In this document: positions 35,175 to 46,075 of the stretch, in pieces
Numbering within the stretch: the stretch's first letter is position 1
Layout of the letters: the number at the start of each line of letters is the position of its first letter
Assembly (NCBI GenBank): GCA_033060915.1
Contig: CM065383.1
Span: 12,120,001 to 12,184,000, forward strand
DNA: 64,000 nt
Source: Euryodendron excelsum
Taxonomy: Eukaryota > Streptophyta > Magnoliopsida > Ericales > Pentaphylacaceae
Reading direction: 5' to 3'
Position numbers and translations under genes: made by a program
Notes under the pieces: model-generated
What the model saw: the letters and a program-made list of their open reading frames with translations, nothing else
Told to the model about the DNA's origin: nothing
Databases searched by the model: none

Positions 35175-36396
35175 CTATAGAAATCCTTCATCAACCCCAA
35201 AAATGTGAAGAAAAATGAAATTAAAACATATCGCAAGGGAATCAAAGTGGACTGGACTAAGAAAACTTGGGTCCACTAAATTTTGTCTGGGACACTGATT
35301 TAAATTTTGTAGTATATTAAGTATATATATACCCCGTTAACTCCTCCAAGCTGGGAGACCATCTTTGTGATTTTTTTTTTGTAATTCCAACTTGCATTAC
35401 TGCAAAGGAATCTTTGTATATTTGGTGGCTAATGATCATGTTAGCTCTCAAACTTTTTCGAGGTAGGAAGTGCAAAAGGCCATCTAGGCTGTGGCTGTAA
35501 AGTTGGGTTTGTATCTAATAGCCCTAGAAATAAAGGCAATCTCACAGGAACCGTCCAAATAAACAGAAATTGATTGTCATGGTGAGTGGGAAGGTGCATG
35601 GAGCGGTGGGAATTAGTAGAGCCTCCAACTTCTGCCATATATTTAAACCTTATTGCAACCCTTGAGTTCTCTCAAAGGTTATATAATCTGTCAAAAAGAT
35701 CATGACTAAATTAGATATTGAAGATCCAATCACTTTGGAAAGAACTCATAAGATTGTAACGAGCAATCTTGCATGAAAAATGTTATTCTTCTAGAAAATT
35801 TGTAGAGAAAATTCTACCAAAATAATGTGACAGTGGCATTTTCGTAATTAGGTTAGTAAGATAGGTTTTTTTTATTTTTAAGTGAATCGCACTCACTTTG
35901 ATGTTAAAATCTATAAATTTTTTATTTATATAGCATTACCCATCTTGCATTTAGGATTTTCTAAAAAATCTGAAAAAAGAAAACAGGAGAACATATATTA
36001 CTTAATGGCAATGCCATGTTAGTTTACAAATGTTGAGAGGTTTCAAATCCTTTAAGATCGAGAATGGGGTTCAATTCCTTTTTCTTCACACTAAGTAGGA
36101 ATATATTGCATAAATGGTAACCTAACAATCTGTACAGATGGACAAACATTTGATCAAACAGAGATCCATTTTAAAAGTGATAGTTGCACTGTCCAGGAAG
36201 CATGCAGAATATAGACAACTAGCAAGGGCTAAGATGTCGCCAAGCTTTTTCGCTCATGAGGGGTTGGGGTTAAACCCTAAAACTATACCATCCAATTCTA
36301 CTTTTTTGTTCTTTCTTTTGTATATATATCTCGTCTCAACGGAATCTTCCCACTACTGAGGACCCTCACATGCTTCTGGTATTCCTTTCTACGTTG

Positions 36397-36402
36397 TATA
36401 AA
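36397..36402 (+). promoter_or_regulatory. TATA box of CEP gene 2
   Basis: TATAAA in TTGTATAAATGCCACAG lies 84 bases before the ATG at 36,486. It is followed by a CT-rich stretch (TCTCTCTCTGAG) near 36,448. Confidence 0.55.
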
Positions 36403-36485
36403 TGCCACAGTTGGAAGAGGGTTATTTAGGCCTCTCTCAAAACACCTCTCTCTCTGAGATTGCTAGCTTAGAATAACTTGGTGAT

Positions 36486-36755
36486 ATGGCAAAAACTAGA
36501 ATCGCCTGTGCTTATGCTTTCCTTCTCTTTTTGATTGTATGTAACGAAGTTGTGTGTGTTGACGGAAGGCACTTAAAGCCTAGGCCGTGCAATAAATGCC
36601 CGAGGGATGCTAAGAACACTTTCAATGCAACAGTGGGTGGAAAGCCGTCCAGCGGCAAACCCCAAGAGCGTACGAGTAAGGTGGAATATGTGGACGATTT
36701 TCGACCCACAGAACCAGGTCACAGTCCAGGAGTTGGTCATTCTCTTCACAATTGA
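36486..36755 (+). CDS. CEP peptide precursor 2 (C-terminally encoded peptide)
   Basis: This intronless ORF of 89 codons encodes a secreted prepropeptide. Residues 1 to about 25 form a signal peptide (MAKTRIACAYAFLLFLIVC). A variable linker holds VDGRHLKPRPCNKCPRD, with two Cys. The C-terminus carries the CEP domain DFRPTEPGHSPGVGH followed by SLHN and the stop. All three prolines hydroxylated in known CEPs (positions 4, 7 and 11 of the 15-mer) are present. After cleavage the peptide should act in the apoplast on CEP receptor kinases, by family knowledge. Length and order match the family. It is the middle member of a three-gene array, all on the plus strand. A run of 14 A begins about 40 bases after the stop. 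Confidence 0.92.
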   Translation: MAKTRIACAYAFLLFLIVCNEVVCVDGRHLKPRPCNKCPRDAKNTFNATVGGKPSSGKPQERTSKVEYVDDFRPTEPGHSPGVGHSLHN

Positions 36756-37110
36756 GGTTATCGTTGCTTATATTCATCGTAATGTAATGACAAAAAAAAA
36801 AAAAAAGGCACAAAAGCCGTCTGTATATAAATGCTTAATTGTTGCTTACGAGCCTCTCTCTCTCTCCAAGATGTCCTATATTATCAGGAACTATTCCTCT
36901 ATTATCTACTACAGTTTCTTGATGGTACTTGTAATTTTTCTATTTACAACATCACTTCTCGTCAAATGATAGAGGAACATCCAAACATAGTATTCATAAA
37001 ACAAAAACGCATGAGAGATGAGGCAATCAAGATAGTGAGCGTCTATACATGCTTAAATGGCCCTTAGTTTGTGTTAAAATGGTAGCTTTGCAGCTCCATA
37101 TACCTCCATA

Positions 37111-37303
37111 CACTGGCAGAGCCAAGAAATATATTCATGGGGGCAAATACTAATCACAACCTCTAAGGAGGCATTTATAATTTTTCAGAGGGAGCATTTA
37201 TTATTTTTAGCGGGGCAAAGAGAGAAATTTCTAAAGTGATAGGTAAAAAAATAAATTTTCAAAAGCCGAGGGTGGCACTAAGCCCTTAGTAGCTTCGCCC
37301 CTG
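37111..37303. mobile_element. hAT-like MITE, 193 bp
   Basis: The left terminus CACTGGCAGAGCCA and the inverted right terminus CAGGGGCGAAGCTA are imperfect terminal inverted repeats of hAT type. The flanking 8-mers CCTCCATA (37,103-37,110) and GCTCCATA (37,304-37,311) are a target duplication with one mismatch. Eight-base duplications are diagnostic for hAT. Confidence 0.8.
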
Positions 37304-37769
37304 GCTCCATATGACATATCATGCATGCTCATTGGCGACCAAAAATTGGTGAAGAAGGAAGTACTAGACGTGACCCTGGAACCTTTTTTGTCAAAACATA
37401 TATGCCTAAATGTAGCAGTCTCAGTGCTAATTAAATTTATTTGGATGCTATGGTATCTCAGTGATTTGGGTTCAAGTCTTTTCAAGAGTTTTACCAAAGC
37501 ATCTTTTGCCTAAATCAATAAAATACTTCCACAATAATTGGGCAATATTGGTTAAAGTTTCACATCACAACCTCTCTAGGCTCTACCAGTTATCTAATGT
37601 AGAGAAAAGAAACCATAAGCGAGTTTTGTACAGTCCAGTCCAGCACAGCTCATATTGCTCCCCTGGTAGTCCCATAGGCCAAATGGGCAGCATGTGATTG
37701 TTCTTGAACCCTTTCTCCTTGAATGTATCTATCCTGTTAAATTTAGGCCTCTGAATGTATCTAGACACT

Positions 37770-37790
37770 GAGAGAGAGAGAGAGAGAGAG
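37770..37790. repeat. (GA)n microsatellite
   Basis: About ten GA units. Confidence 0.9.
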
Positions 37791-38447
37791 TTTAGTTTTT
37801 CGACAATACTAAGACTAAACACACCGACACAAAGCTTCAAATCTTGCAGTAAAAGGGCAAGAAAGGTTGGCATGCACATAGTATGTAAGATTATTCTATA
37901 TTGATTCTTAGGCACCACAAAGATGGAATCTCAAAGCTGTAATGCTTGGACAAAAACTAGGTGTTACAAAACCTTGTAATGCATTGAAAGTCATTAGTTT
38001 GGACCCACATGCACTAGACACATAGTGGCCGTTAAGTTAGTTTAAGTCCATGGCATTATCAGTGTTAGACTCCACTTTTAAGCTTGGTTTTGGCTTTTTA
38101 ATTAAAATCAAAGATACGATTTCTTTAGTCAATCACTAAACTCAGTACAGTGTTCTTGTAGGTTTCTCTTGATGCTAACTTTTTCTACTTTGGGTTTTCG
38201 TCTCAGGTGGAGACAAAGATTCGTGGGTGTTCGACTATAAAATTGGCAAGTTGGAGCATGCGCGATGCATCATGGTATGATTTGTTCGTATCTTAGGAAA
38301 TAATACTTATATTATTGCTAATCATAGCTAGAAGTCCCACCTTGGCCATTTGAACTGGACTTTGAAATTGACTGAACACTTTCTAAGATTCCTAATTTGA
38401 AAAGTATAACCAATAATAAGTGACGACCCAAAAAAAAATAAAATAAA

Positions 38448-38992
38448 TGATTAATTATACTTTGCGTTCCTACACTTGCATCAAATCTCACTTTATAATT
38501 TTCACTTTCAATTATAATAATTAAGTTCTTACACTTCTAAGTTGTTGTAATGTTAATCTTCTATCAACTTTTGTTCAAAAAATAGAAGAAAAATTCAAAT
38601 AAGACAAGTATGTTGCCTTTTTCAATGCGCAAAAATATAAAAGCATGCTTCTTTATAATAATCTATCACAAATTTCTCTCAAATCACTCTAAAATTATAT
38701 GTGTAATTAACTTTGTGATGTATGTAATATAATTATGTTTCATGTAAAAACTTTTATTTCAACTCACGTGGGATATATGTGAGTCTTTAGAATAAAAATT
38801 TATTGAATTTTACATTTTTTCTTCTTTGAAAAAGGTCATATGTTTATCACATTTGAAATTTTTGTTCATTTTCTAAACGAAATGTTGACATTGCAATAAA
38901 TTAAAGTGTAATGGTTTAATTATTACAATTGAATGCTAAGGTCTAGAAGTAAAATGTGATTTAAAATGTAAGAGTACAAATTGTAATTAACT
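38448..38992. mobile_element. Long-TIR nonautonomous DNA element, about 545 bp
   Basis: The first 115 bases (TGATTAATTATAC...) and the reverse complement of the last 115 (AGTTAATTACAAT...) align at roughly 65-70 percent by eye, with shared words such as TTCAATTATAATAATTAA and TTCAATTGTAATAATTAA. Long inverted ends without coding sequence suggest a Mutator-like or foldback MITE. No target duplication was established. Confidence 0.55.
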
Positions 38993-39113
38993 CTGAAATA
39001 AAATAAACAAATAAACCATAATGAGAGAACGCTCCAATACAATACCCAATGGTCGCTATATATATATATATATGCACATACTAGCTTTCAGTATGAACTT
39101 TTAAACTGTAACT

Positions 39114-39428
39114 ATGGCTGTTAAGGTTCTAATATTGCTTGCAGCAATGTTTCTCTCTCTTATACTTGTTTCTTCATCATCGCATGCCTTAAGCGATTAT
39201 GAGCTCAACAAACACAAAGAGAAGGCGAAGAAAGAAGCCACCACTTTGGCAGCCAAGAAAGTGGATTCCATGCAGCGCGAAAATGGTTCTGGAAATTTTG
39301 GTTGGCATAGAAAAGATTTATTGAAGAAATCAATGCATGGTGAAAGTCTGGAAGCAAAAACAGATGACGTGAGGCAAACAGGTCCCGGTCACAGCCCAGG
39401 TGTAGGCCATGCTGAAGATCAAAATTAG
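39114..39428 (+). CDS. CEP peptide precursor 3, variant domain
   Basis: This intronless ORF of 104 codons has a clear signal peptide (MAVKVLILLAAMFLSLILV, likely cleaved after SHA at residue 25). A charged Lys/Glu-rich propeptide follows (NKHKEKAKKEATT). The C-terminal CEP domain is DVRQTGPGHSPGVGH, followed by AEDQN and the stop. The PGHSPGVGH half is canonical. The first half is unusual: Val replaces the aromatic Phe and Gln replaces the first proline, so one of the three usual hydroxyproline sites is missing. It is the third CEP gene of the cluster and is the most diverged. The start is the only ATG before the signal peptide and lies about 40 bases after a TA-rich run. Confidence 0.88.
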   Translation: MAVKVLILLAAMFLSLILVSSSSHALSDYELNKHKEKAKKEATTLAAKKVDSMQRENGSGNFGWHRKDLLKKSMHGESLEAKTDDVRQTGPGHSPGVGHAEDQN

Positions 39429-40197
39429 GAAGCGATGCTAGGATCTCGTTGACGATATTGCTTTGAATTTTAGTTTTCGCAAGGGGTTCGAATTAATATT
39501 TAAGAACTCCCAATTATCCGATTGTCTATGGTGTATGAAATGAAGAATGTTTTTCCTTATTTCTTTTTCCTTCTCCTTGGATATTATCATTTCATTCTTG
39601 GATCCGTTTCGAGTAATGATGCATCTGCTCCAGAGCTGATGTTGTCACGCGCGTCCAAAATATATATAGCTGCTATATAATAAAATGATGATGAGTGACA
39701 TGACAAATATTAGCATTGAAACATTAGGATTGGGAAAAATAATAACATATTATTAGCATTAATATGTACAATAATAAGTAGGAGAATGAATTGAAATAAC
39801 AGACTTAGGAGAGATATTGTCGGTATAAAAGAAAAATAGCATCCTATAACTTTTCAAATACTATTAAAAAGTTGTGTATTGCAGCTCAAATACTATTTAA
39901 TGATATAAACATATATATAATATACGCGAAAAATCACTAAGGAAAAATGTCTCTATAGGTTATTGATTTTTACTTTCAAGTGTCATGATTTTCTTGTCAC
40001 TTGAGTAATAAATTATCATACACGTACTGTCATATATCCAAAGTGACCTCCAAATATAAAAACTGAGATGAAAAGCGGGCCTTCATAATTCTGAGATCTA
40101 TAACACTTATGCCGTGCTCAATGTTTCTAGATTTGTTAAGGGAAAAGAAAAAGGAGAAAAGAAGAAAAAGAAAAAAAAAAAAAAAAGCTTAAACTAA

Positions 40198-40379
40198 GGG
40201 TCCTTTTGGTAGAGTTTATTTCAAGTTAATTAATTTTTTTGGCTTATAAGTCAAAAAGTTAAAAAAAAAATTTTGCTTTTATAAGCTAAAGATAAGCAAA
40301 AAAAAGGAAAAAAAAAAACTGATTTTTTTACTTATAAACTAAAAAAAACCAAGCCGGAAAGCCCTACCAAATGGGCCTT
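40198..40379. mobile_element. Tourist-like MITE, 182 bp
   Basis: The termini GGGTCCTTTTGGTAGAG and, inverted, AAGGCCCATTTGGTAGGG are imperfect terminal repeats. The interior is almost only A and T with TTATAAGTC-type words. The flanking trinucleotides are TAA and CAA, compatible with a TWA duplication after one mutation, as in PIF/Harbinger elements. Confidence 0.65.
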
Positions 40380-40988
40380 CAATGACATTGCTTTTATTTG
40401 TATGGATTAGAAAAATGAAAAGAAAATAAATAGGTAATTTCTAAAAAATTTATTTAGTTTTATATAAAAAAATAATTAAGAATAAGTAATTTCATTTCTA
40501 TTCCCTCAACATATTCTAGATCCAAACATAATCTTAAGAAAGGTAGGGCCATTATGCCAACCAGACCAGAAATTTGTAAGCCCATATTATTTGGGCCTAT
40601 TACAATCCTTATCGTAGCAGGCCGAAACACGAGCGAAAGAAAACAAGTCTATTAATCAAGATCAAGAAAAGTAAAAAAAAATAAAAATAACACAAGAAGA
40701 TCTATAGCTGGCTCAATCAATGGAATCCTCATGAAAGCCCATTCATGCCAAGGGTTAAAGGAAGCCTTTCCATCGGGTACTAGCTATCTGGTAGGGACAA
40801 TTATTCTCATATTTGCGACATAAAATTATCCAATATGGTCAAGACAAGGATAAGGTGGATGACGAAATTAGCTTGACACTTGATTCCAAAGTTTCAATGG
40901 TTTGCATATGGTGATCATGCTAGCTAGAAGGGTAGCCAAACTGCTGGTGTGACGAATTAGTTTGACATATCTCCAACCAACAGGGGCA

Positions 40989-40990
40989 AA

Positions 40991-41047
<57 letters not shown>
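40989..41047. repeat. Compound (AT)n(AG)n microsatellite
   Basis: About 26 bases of AT units are followed by about 32 bases of AG units, uninterrupted. Confidence 0.95.
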
Positions 41048-41049
<2 letters not shown>

Positions 41050-41335
41050 ATAAGTTTCATGCCAAGTGAGGTCTTGTTAATGTTCGCTAAGAATTTGATC
41101 TATTGGATTTTGAAAGATTCAATTTCAAGCATATCTTCAAGCAAGGCAACATTTGTGTTGATTTTCTTGCACACCGTGAAGCTCATTTTGATTTAAAAAA
41201 TTGTGAAGTTTGATAGGCCTCCCACGAGCTTAGGACCTGTACTTCAAATTGATATGGCGAGAAATAAATGTCTTGTAGACCAACCTAAGTACTTATTTCT
41301 TTTTCCTTTCCTTAGTACCAAAAAAAAAAAAAAAA
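41050..41335 (+). mobile_element. LINE 3' fragment with RNase H remnant and A-tail
   Basis: The plus strand encodes HIFKQGNICVDFLAH near 41,135-41,180, matching the RNase H tail of plant L1-type LINEs (a GNxxADxLA-like motif with Val for Ala). A T-rich 3' end and a run of about 15 A (41,320-41,334) follow. The 5' part is absent, as usual for truncated LINEs. Stops interrupt the frame after the motif. Confidence 0.65.
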
Positions 41336-43041
41336 GAAGACGAAGAAGCAGAATCGTTTCTATCCCCGAACACTTTTGTTTGCGTTTGGCTTATTGATGT
41401 GATAATTATAAAGACTAATTTCATTTGTTTAATAGTTGAAATATCTTAAGCATATTTAAAAAAAATAAAAATAAAACCTATTTTAGATTTTTGACTATTG
41501 ATTCTCATCCAATGACTTAAAAGGATACGTGGTAACGTGACCAACATGAATTAAGACTTGGATCTATTATTAATTATGCCAGTTTGACATAAGATGTATA
41601 ATACCTAAGCAATTTAATTTTGAAGTTTGAACCACCAATAAACACAAAGGAACCTTTTTTTCTAGTCCATTATAGATGATTAGTAAGAATTGTATTGCAC
41701 TGAATCTTAATGATTTTATATATAGTCTATATTTGTAGTGAAAGTACAATAATACCAATGATTTCTTAATTTTAAGAAGCAAGTAGTGATTCTTTTTTTT
41801 TTAATTTTATAATTATTGAAGCATGACAAATTAAATATATTATCATGGAAAAGATAATTTTCAAGGAATTCTTATATTTTCTATTAAGAAAAGAAAAAAA
41901 TTTCCCTTGCTAATAAAGATGCAAGGGTGAAGGATCGTACTGGTAGAGCATGAGTGAATGTGGAGTCTGAGCTTTTTACGACCTGTATAAAACTTGAGGA
42001 GGGAAGAAAAAGAAAAAATAAATAAAAGACAAAAAAAATTAAGTATTAACACTTCAACCAGAGCAGTTTTGACTTTTGAGCCCTTCAATGAGAGCAAAAG
42101 AGCAGGGTCACCCATGTAACTATCTTAAAGTTCAGACAATTCATTCTGATTGAATGCATGGTTTGGAAATAATGTTTTCCCATTTAAGTGTTCAGTGTTG
42201 GCATAAGTTATCATTACTGAACTATTGAAGTTTGAATCACCAATACGAATGAAAGATGCTCTTAATTTGTTGAATCTGTTATTTAATGATGATGGGATCT
42301 AATATGTGAATCTTCTACGATCTACCCATTATAACAATTATTGGGAATCTTAATGAAGTTCTATAAAGGTGAAGTAAATTGAAAGCATAGTCATGATTTT
42401 TTTATTATTTTAAGTGACAAGCGAGCAATTTTAAACAAAGGGCATCAAGGGAACTCGTAAAGAAAGAATGGAAGTACTCACTGGTTTAAATTCCATTTGA
42501 AGGGAAACACAAGTAAGCTATCTACAAAGTTTGCATGGATAACGTTTTCAATAATGTGAACTCAACGGATACGGGATGCGTTTGCCTAGATCATAGTCGG
42601 ATTCGAATCGGAAAAATCTCCTCACATCTTGTTATATATTTGTTACGGATTGAACTCTCCAACTCATTACTATTTATACTCAAATTGAGTTGAGTCGAAT
42701 AGTTATTTTGCACAATTATCATTTTTTTATTTTTCATTTAGAAAGTAGATAGTATTTACCTAATCTTACGTATTTTTTAAAAATGATTATTAGTTTATAT
42801 AATAAGAGATAAACAATACTTTCTTATACATAAAAATACCCTACTTTTTTTTATATATTACGTATCAATAAAATATAATAGGAGTATTCTGGTCATTGTG
42901 ATACATAACTGAGTCGGATTCAAGTGAAAGTTATCTAAACACTAATCCCCAAACCCATTTCTACAACCATTACCCTGAAAATCCATATATTAGACCCCTA
43001 AATCATTCCATTACAAGTTTACAAGAATTAAGAGTCCCAAT
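41336..43041. other. AT-rich spacer, nothing recognised
   Basis: No gene, inverted-repeat element or tandem repeat could be supported. The few open frames on the minus strand (41,570-41,782; 41,861-42,115) lack any motif. Confidence 0.4.
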
Positions 43042-43578
43042 CAGAGGCGGAACATAGAGGGGCCAAAGGGGCACTTGTCCCCCTTAATTTTTTAAAAATT
43101 CTAATTATGCCTATAACTTTTAATATTGTTTTTAATGTGCCCCTTTGAAAATTTAAAAGTGCCCCTATATTTTTCAAAACTCTATATTGAGCCACAATTT
43201 TAAAAATGTCATTCAATTTGTATCTTCTAAAAATTTATGAATACTTTCCTTAAACATTTAATTTACTTTAAAGATTCCTATATATATTATATAGTTATAC
43301 AGAAGTTAAGTGTCCTATTGTAGATTATAAAAAACAATTCATTTTTACAAAAAAAAATTTATAGAAAACTCTACCAGAATAATATAAAAGCGGTAATTTC
43401 AAAATTATGAGCCAAAATTAGTGTTTTAAAACAAAATGAAAGAACCACAAAAAATCACATCCTTTTATAAAAATTTTAAACAAAAATTTTGATTATATAA
43501 CATTATTTTCAAAAAAAAAAAAAATTAGCTTGTGAATAAATGGTGCCCCTTTGAAAAAAATATCTGACTCTGCCACTG
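43042..43578. mobile_element. hAT-like MITE, 537 bp
   Basis: The left end CAGAGGCGGAACATAG and the inverted right end CAGTGGCAGAGTCAGA are hAT-type terminal repeats. The flanking 8-mers GTCCCAAT (43,034-43,041) and GTCACAGT (43,579-43,586) share six of eight bases. GTGCCCCT-like words recur inside both halves. No coding sequence is present. Confidence 0.8.
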
Positions 43579-45347
43579 GTCACAGTGGACCATTCAACTG
43601 AAGTATAGTCTAACCAACATTGACTGCATGAACTATTTTCCTATCATGAAGCTGCATCTACAAGATCAAAGTAATTAATTATTTATTATTTGCATTATTT
43701 TCTCAATCGCTGCAACAACTTGCGTCACATGCCATGAAGGGCAGACCACGTACGTTTGCAATCTAATTTGTCAACTGTTGCTGAGGTAATCCTTTATTTT
43801 GGTAAACCAATATGAGCCATTGGACATGCACGGACACTCGCGACACAAAACCTATCTATATAATCCTAAAATGCTTTAATTTTAATCGGAATTATTAGAA
43901 TTTTGTAGTTCCCTTACTACTTGCTTTTGTAGAGAAAATAGTAATGCCCTTGGCTGGTTGAGTTAGCCTTCAAAGACTTAAACACTGCACCTATCTAACC
44001 AAAATTGATGCCCTCGAAGACTAATAATACTAGTGTATTTTGCAACATTTTGAAGGATTCAGTATCTAGCGAACTATGACCCACCTACACCTTGTAGTGA
44101 TGAGAATCAATGTGATTTTTTTGAGAGTGGATCAAATAAGGGTCATGGAATTTGAAATATGGAAAGACTGTCCTCACGTTTAAAAAAAATTAATAAATAG
44201 ATAGTACCATGTCTATAGAATCATAGATTAACTTAAATTTTAACAGTAGTGATTGAAACTACTTTATTACTGGATATTTATCTTAAAGAAATAAGAGTAG
44301 ATGTAACCTCCACAAATCACACTAATTGAAGTCTTCGGCGGTGGACTTGTTTTACAATGGCATGCAATTAAAATTTGAAAAATACTACTCACAATTGCAA
44401 CTATAGGTCACTTTCATTAAGGCTATAATGATCTCAGCCAAGTCGAGTAGTAAGTTGTTCAAGTTTTGTTTAACATTCTTACGACCTTGAAATTATGTTT
44501 AGTTGTTCAAGCTTTGTTTGACATCCTTACGAGCTTGAAATTATGTTTAAGCTTAACTTATTTAACTTTCAAGTTAAGATCAAACAAGTTTTAATCAAGT
44601 TGAGTTTGAGTAATTTTAAATTTTTAATGTATATAAGTTTATTAACTCGAGTATCGAGCAATCTTATAAAATCAACAAATTTTAAAATATGTTCAAGTTT
44701 GATTTGTTTACTTAATGAGTCGATTTCAAATGAGTTTTTAAAAAGTCAAACGCGAGCGAAGCTCGAGTAACTTAATTCGTTTGATAGCTCTATTCTCCTG
44801 CTGTTGCTGTGGGGCCCATTAGCTACTGTGAGGTCTAATTGATATGATACTTATTAATTGAAGGGACATCCATTAACGGGAGAGTCACCTATAGTTGCGG
44901 CAGAGAAATATTATTCAGTGCTCCTGGAACATCTTGTCATTCGTGCTCCCATACCGATTTGATCCAAGATTTCTTATTAAATTGCACATTTAATGAGCAT
45001 TCTCAATATTATGTTTTGAAGAAAGCTCGAACCTCCAATACACCCAATGCCAGATAAGTTCAGGGCATCCCAATTGGATTGAATGGGATGACAATCTCTT
45101 ATTCTGACTCTGTAAAATCAAAATTTTGATCAAATCACGCGTCGCAGTATACCAAACCTTCTAATTTTTTAAGAGATTTATTTAAAAGATTGGCAATATA
45201 ACTAGGAAGACGGCTCAAATACCACATATGGGTTACTGGGCAAACCCACTCATATAGTGATGGGGTTAAATATCTCATCTAATAAGTACAAGACCCACTC
45301 TCATTTGAGTGAATGAGTAAGAACACGTGTTGTTTCAATAATACTCA
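43579..45347. other. Spacer, partly transposon-derived
   Basis: No gene. A 48-bp tandem duplication lies at 44,453-44,548. The stretch 44,430-44,790, with AGCTCGAGTAACTTAATTCG near its end, has the style of a nonautonomous DNA transposon or LINE relic, but its borders were not resolved. Confidence 0.4.
44453..44548 (+). repeat. 48-bp tandem duplication
   Basis: AGTTGTTCAAG begins copies at 44,453 and 44,501. The two 48-base units differ at about four positions. Confidence 0.8.
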
Positions 45348-45522
45348 GGGTTGTTCAGTACTGATTTTTGGACTAGTTTTTTTAAATTTATAAACAAAAA
45401 AATCAAAAAAATTAAGTTTTTTAGTTATTTTTAGTTAAAATAAAATTAAAAATTAAAAAAACTTAATTCTTTTACTTATAAATTTTTTAAAAATTAATAA
45501 AAAAAATAGTAACAAACGACCC
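45348..45522. mobile_element. Tourist-like MITE, 175 bp
   Basis: The ends GGGTTGTTCAGTACTGATTT and, inverted, GGGTCGTTTGTTACTATTTT are imperfect terminal repeats around an A/T-only core. The flanking trinucleotides are TCA and TTA, one mismatch from a TTA target duplication. Confidence 0.65.
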
Positions 45523-46075
45523 TTAATTATCCCGCGGCAGAGGATGGAGGTGCGCTTAGAATTTGGAAAACAAAAGGTAGGAGTCGCGGGGACCAACTGA
45601 ATCAAATGCTGCCACACGATTGAGATTCTAGGGTCCACCTCGATCCCATATCCCCAGATGACCAGTATGCCTCTTGCTTTCCGCTATCAGATCACGACAA
45701 TCCCATTGTTCCCATCATGGACCCCACACTTCCCCCTTGCCAAATCAGCGATAATTTCGTCAGTCCGCTCGTCTCGAAACTACCGGTCGTCGACGGCTAC
45801 ACTCGGGCGTGGGACGACCAAACCAACCAGTCCAAAGGAATCTGGGAGGATCGCGACGGTGCCCGCCATCAGAGATTCTACGTTATGGCTGTTGCTCTTG
45901 CATCGTTGTCTAGACCCCAAGCACGCCAACGGCAGTGATTGCCGGTGGTCGTACATATTTGTCGCGCGTACAACTTTTACTGCGACGGCAACATGTCCTT
46001 TCAGGGCGTTGTACTGCTATTTTAAGTGAAAGGACACCTATAGAGATTAGCCCCACCAAAGGACACCCATATACT
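45523..46075 (+). other. GC-rich island with unrecognised open frames
   Basis: This stretch is richer in G and C than the surrounding spacer and contains overlapping plus-strand frames at 45,658-46,029 (123 codons) and 45,717-45,938 (73 codons). The second reads MDPTLPPCQISDN and VDGYTRAWDDQTNQ and has a more protein-like composition. Neither matches a family I recognise. It could be a gene fragment captured by a transposon, the first exon of an unseen gene, or chance. Confidence 0.25.

Larger units (their letters stand above)
34264..36485. other. Spacer between CEP genes 1 and 2
   Basis: No supported gene. It holds a CT microsatellite (34,441-34,493) and a CA/TA microsatellite (35,111-35,174). 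All open frames are short and low in complexity. The upstream region of CEP gene 2 begins here. Confidence 0.5.
36756..39113. other. Spacer between CEP genes 2 and 3
   Basis: It contains an A-run (36,792-36,805), an hAT-like MITE (37,111-37,303), a GA microsatellite (37,770-37,790) and a long-TIR element (38,448-38,992). No gene is seen. A TA-rich run at 39,057-39,074 directly before CEP gene 3 may hold its TATA box. Confidence 0.5.
39429..41049. other. Spacer with Tourist-like MITE and microsatellite
   Basis: AT-rich, without supported genes. It includes a MITE at 40,198-40,379, a purine-rich run near 40,139-40,187, and the AT/AG microsatellite at 40,989-41,047. Confidence 0.5.

Noticed and set aside
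35441..35638. Short minus-strand ORF between CEP genes (65 codons)
   Set aside because: No signal peptide, no CEP or other small-peptide motif, and no supporting promoter or codon pattern.
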